6,481 nt of DNA from an uncultured Roseburia sp. Its GTDB lineage: Bacteria; Bacillota; Clostridia; Lachnospirales; Lachnospiraceae. Positions 4,314 to 6,481 of this stretch are shown in pieces. The DNA lies in assembly GCA_945928585.1 (NCBI GenBank), contig CAMENQ010000139.1, positions 1-6,481 of the forward strand. The letters run 5' to 3'. Made by a program: the position numbers and the translations under genes. The notes below the pieces were generated by a model. That model made no database searches. It saw only the letters and a program-made list of their open reading frames with translations, and was not told where the DNA came from. Position 1 is the first letter of the stretch. Each line of letters starts with the position of its first letter.

Positions 4314-6467
4314 ATGAACACAAAATATTATGAAACCCAATATATAGAACACCTTAAAAACCGAAAAAACAAGCTTATGAACATACCCATGCCAAAAATT
4401 GGCAGAGAGGCGTATTTGTCATACTTTGAAACAGGCAACAGACTGGCATACGAAAAAATATATTTTGCAAGAAGGGAATATCTTACTATCTTCGGGCTGG
4501 ATGCAGTGATAAATAATGAATTGTCTGATGAACTTTTTGATATATTGGAAAGTGTGTTAAATGAGACTACATGGGTGCTTCCGGCTCACGGCTCAAGGGA
4601 GCATATAGACGGGAAAAAACAGTCTATAGACTTATTTGCAGCAGAGACAGCAGGTACAATGGCAGAACTCGTTTATTTAATCAGTAAAAAAATATATATA
4701 GAAAATAACCAAATCATAAAAGAGAAAAAAAATGATAACAGCACTGATAAAATGAGTGGAAACATAGAAAAAGACAAAAATCTTAAATGGATTGTTAATG
4801 GAGATACAGATTTAATAAAAAGATATAAATCCATATGCAGTAAGCTTTTTTCAGAACTGAGAAAGCGTATCTTTGACATATTTTTAGCCAAAAATCCCTG
4901 TGACTGGTGGGAAACTGCCTCTATGAACTGGTCTGCCGTCTGTGGAGGAAATGTAGGGATAGCAGCATATTATGTAAAGAAACTGCAGGAACTGATAAAT
5001 GATAAATCGAATAAAAAGGATGATATTATAAAAGCTATAACCGACGAAGAATACGATACTATAATGGACAGGGTGACAGACTCTATGATTTGTTATTTAA
5101 AATCAATGGGTGAAGACGGAGCCTGTAGTGAGGGTGCAGGCTACTATAAATACGGAATGGAATATTTCCTAAAGTTTTACGAGATTTTGCGAAGTGAAAA
5201 GCAATGGGAAAAAATAAGAAAAATAGGAGATTTTCATAATACATCATTATTTTTACAGAAGACATATCTTGGAAATGGAAACAGCGTAAATTTTGCTGAC
5301 TGTCTTTTGAAAAATAAAATGAAATTAGGAATGATTTGTATGCTCTCAAGTATATATGATGATGTAAGGCTTCATAGTGATTTTTTTGAAGGTAATTCAT
5401 TGAAATTCGATACAGATTTAATGGAGATACTTGGAGGGGAAGAGTGCCACAGGTGGCTTGGAGCATATTCGGATTATATATGGGTAAAGACATATGGAGG
5501 GAAGCTTACTGCAGATAATAATAACAATAATTATTATGAGGATAACGATAATGCAAATAAAAATAATGGAGATAATGCTGAAAAAGACAATATTAATAAA
5601 AAGAATAATTCAACTGCCCTATATGGAAGCTTTGATATTTTTAAGGAAACCCAGTGGTATATAAAAAAGTGGAGCGACGGCTCAGCCTTTTACATAAAGG
5701 GCGGTCATAATGACGAAAGTCATAATCATAATGATGTAGGAAGCTTTGGCTACATTTCACGGGGAGAGGAAATACTTTGTGATTTAGGCATTGGAGAATA
5801 CACTAAGGATTATTTTGGAGAGGGCAGATATGACATATTGTGCAACAGCTCCAAAGGCCATAATGTACCTGTTATAGACGGCATATATCAAAAGGCAGGA
5901 AGGAAATATGCAGCAGGTGATTTTTACGGAGATGAGGAAAGTGTATATGTATCTTTTGGCAATGCTTATGACAGCAGTGGAAAATACACAGTCAGCCGTA
6001 AGGTTGTATTTGAGGAGAACGGAGGCTTATGGATATATGACCATGTAGAGGGTGCTGATAAAATAAGCGAAAGGCTTATTTCAAGGATAAAGCCTGAAAT
6101 ATATGGAAATACAGCTGTTATAAATACCGGTAAGGAAAAGATTTATATTACAATTTCAGATACATATGAATCATTACAAAATATAAGTTGTGATGGAAGT
6201 ATCTTATGTAATGATGAAAAAAGCTTATGTAATAATGAAAATAACATATGTCATGGTAAAAATGAATTAATTCATAATGAAAGAAAAGGACACACTTACG
6301 GAGAAATCAACGTAACAGAGGAAACACACATAAACCACAGCGGATATAAAGAGAAGGTTTATATAATAAGCTGCGATTATGTATGTAATGAAATCGGAGA
6401 TAATGAAGCTGCATATAATAAATCCATACATAATGAAATTATATATATTGAAGCATTAAAAAGGTAA
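4314..6467 (+). CDS. Heparinase II/III-family protein, cytoplasmic polysaccharide lyase-like
   Basis: This is a complete 717-residue protein with no signal peptide or membrane segment, so it should act in the cytoplasm, probably on imported oligosaccharides. The N-terminal half is the alpha/alpha-toroid part, with NWSAVCGGNVGIAA (205-218) and DGACSEGAGYYKYG (268-281), whose tyrosines are candidates for the catalytic Tyr. The second half is the beta-sandwich with the hallmark GGHNDESHNHNDVGSF (463-478), followed by GEEILCDLGIGEYT and SSKGHNVPVIDG (512-523). Lyases of this group cleave uronic-acid-containing glycans by beta-elimination; heparin, alginate or another uronide cannot be told apart here. 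Three low-complexity, Asn/Lys-rich insertions (about 131-157, 399-433, 624-658) interrupt conserved blocks and make it longer than expected. The ATG has AGGA at 4302-4305 with 8-base spacing. It follows the antitoxin by 82 bases and is probably not functionally linked to it. No clear promoter is seen in that gap. Confidence 0.88.
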   Translation: MNTKYYETQYIEHLKNRKNKLMNIPMPKIGREAYLSYFETGNRLAYEKIYFARREYLTIFGLDAVINNELSDELFDILESVLNETTWVLPAHGSREHIDGKKQSIDLFAAETAGTMAELVYLISKKIYIENNQIIKEKKNDNSTDKMSGNIEKDKNLKWIVNGDTDLIKRYKSICSKLFSELRKRIFDIFLAKNPCDWWETASMNWSAVCGGNVGIAAYYVKKLQELINDKSNKKDDIIKAITDEEYDTIMDRVTDSMICYLKSMGEDGACSEGAGYYKYGMEYFLKFYEILRSEKQWEKIRKIGDFHNTSLFLQKTYLGNGNSVNFADCLLKNKMKLGMICMLSSIYDDVRLHSDFFEGNSLKFDTDLMEILGGEECHRWLGAYSDYIWVKTYGGKLTADNNNNNYYEDNDNANKNNGDNAEKDNINKKNNSTALYGSFDIFKETQWYIKKWSDGSAFYIKGGHNDESHNHNDVGSFGYISRGEEILCDLGIGEYTKDYFGEGRYDILCNSSKGHNVPVIDGIYQKAGRKYAAGDFYGDEESVYVSFGNAYDSSGKYTVSRKVVFEENGGLWIYDHVEGADKISERLISRIKPEIYGNTAVINTGKEKIYITISDTYESLQNISCDGSILCNDEKSLCNNENNICHGKNELIHNERKGHTYGEINVTEETHINHSGYKEKVYIISCDYVCNEIGDNEAAYNKSIHNEIIYIEALKR
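5511..5612 (+). repeat. Low-complexity AAT/GATAAT-rich tract inside the heparinase-family gene
   Basis: The tract encodes residues 400-433, almost only Asn, Asp, Lys and Glu, with repeated GATAAT/AATAAT units. It keeps the frame and lies between conserved blocks (the end of the helical domain and the YGSFDIFKETQWYI strand), so it is probably a disordered surface loop grown by replication slippage. Confidence 0.7.
6204..6287 (+). repeat. 21-bp tandem repeat (4 degenerate units) inside the heparinase-family gene
   Basis: Units start at 6204, 6225, 6246 and 6267 and encode the seven-residue copies LCNDEKS, LCNNENN, ICHGKNE and LIHNERK (residues 631-658). The first two units are nearly identical in DNA (TTATGTAATGATGAAAA against TTATGTAATAATGAAAA); the later ones have diverged. 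The preceding ISCDGSI (624-630) may be an older unit. The repeat lies in the C-terminal beta-sandwich. Confidence 0.75.
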
Positions 6468-6481
6468 TATTTCAGTCTTTG

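Noticed and set aside
1..6481. CRISPR array, tRNA or rRNA genes, insertion-sequence ends or attachment sites
   Set aside because: No regularly spaced direct repeats with spacers, no cloverleaf or rRNA-like sequence, and no transposase or paired terminal inverted repeats were seen.

Overview
The window is AT-rich, with short intergenic gaps, strong AGGAGG-type ribosome binding sites and sigma-70/SigA-like promoters. Together with the protein families present (a gut-type NRPS reductase domain, a PRRFGKT AAA-ATPase fragment, a class III Fic protein, a Panacea antitoxin and an unsecreted heparinase II/III-family enzyme), this suggests a Clostridia genome, most likely a Lachnospiraceae-type Firmicute. 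That assignment is inference from gene content, not from a marker gene.

Left part (1-1475). The window opens inside the last ~220 residues of a plus-strand gene that looks like the C-terminal thioester-reductase (R) domain of a nonribosomal peptide synthetase. It ends at 665 and is followed by a strong hairpin with two alternative 3' arms. A convergent minus-strand gene (720-1475) encodes an unrecognised 8-helix membrane protein with a very strong RBS, a structured leader and a plausible promoter.

Middle part (1476-2656). The 329-base gap 1476-1804 holds the divergent promoters of the membrane gene and of the next operon, plus a roughly 51-codon open stretch that looks like a relic. A clear promoter (TTGTAT-17-TATACT) then drives a 73-codon remnant of an AAA-ATPase/PD-(D/E)XK-type protein. 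The remnant keeps its start and modified Walker A but has lost the rest. Directly behind it is an intact Fic AMP-transferase carrying both the HPFREGNGRSMR active site and a C-terminal SYYYEG inhibitory motif (class III, self-inhibited). A hairpin terminator closes this unit.

Right part (2725-6467). A two-gene operon resembles MqsR-MqsA in gene order: a 136-residue MqsR-like toxin candidate, then a 331-residue antitoxin/repressor candidate built from a CxxC-CxxC zinc finger, an HTH segment and a Panacea (SocA/DUF4065) domain. Its promoter is embedded in several inverted and direct repeats that are good operator candidates. The window ends with a complete 717-residue cytoplasmic heparinase II/III-family protein carrying three low-complexity insertions, one of them a 21-bp tandem repeat.

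Overall this is an accessory segment with two adjacent toxin-type modules (Fic and MqsR-like/Panacea) and a decayed ATPase between a peptide-biosynthesis locus and a polysaccharide-degradation gene. The most interesting system is the MqsR-like toxin paired with a zinc finger-HTH-Panacea antitoxin, which appears to merge the MqsA and Panacea neutralisation strategies in one protein.
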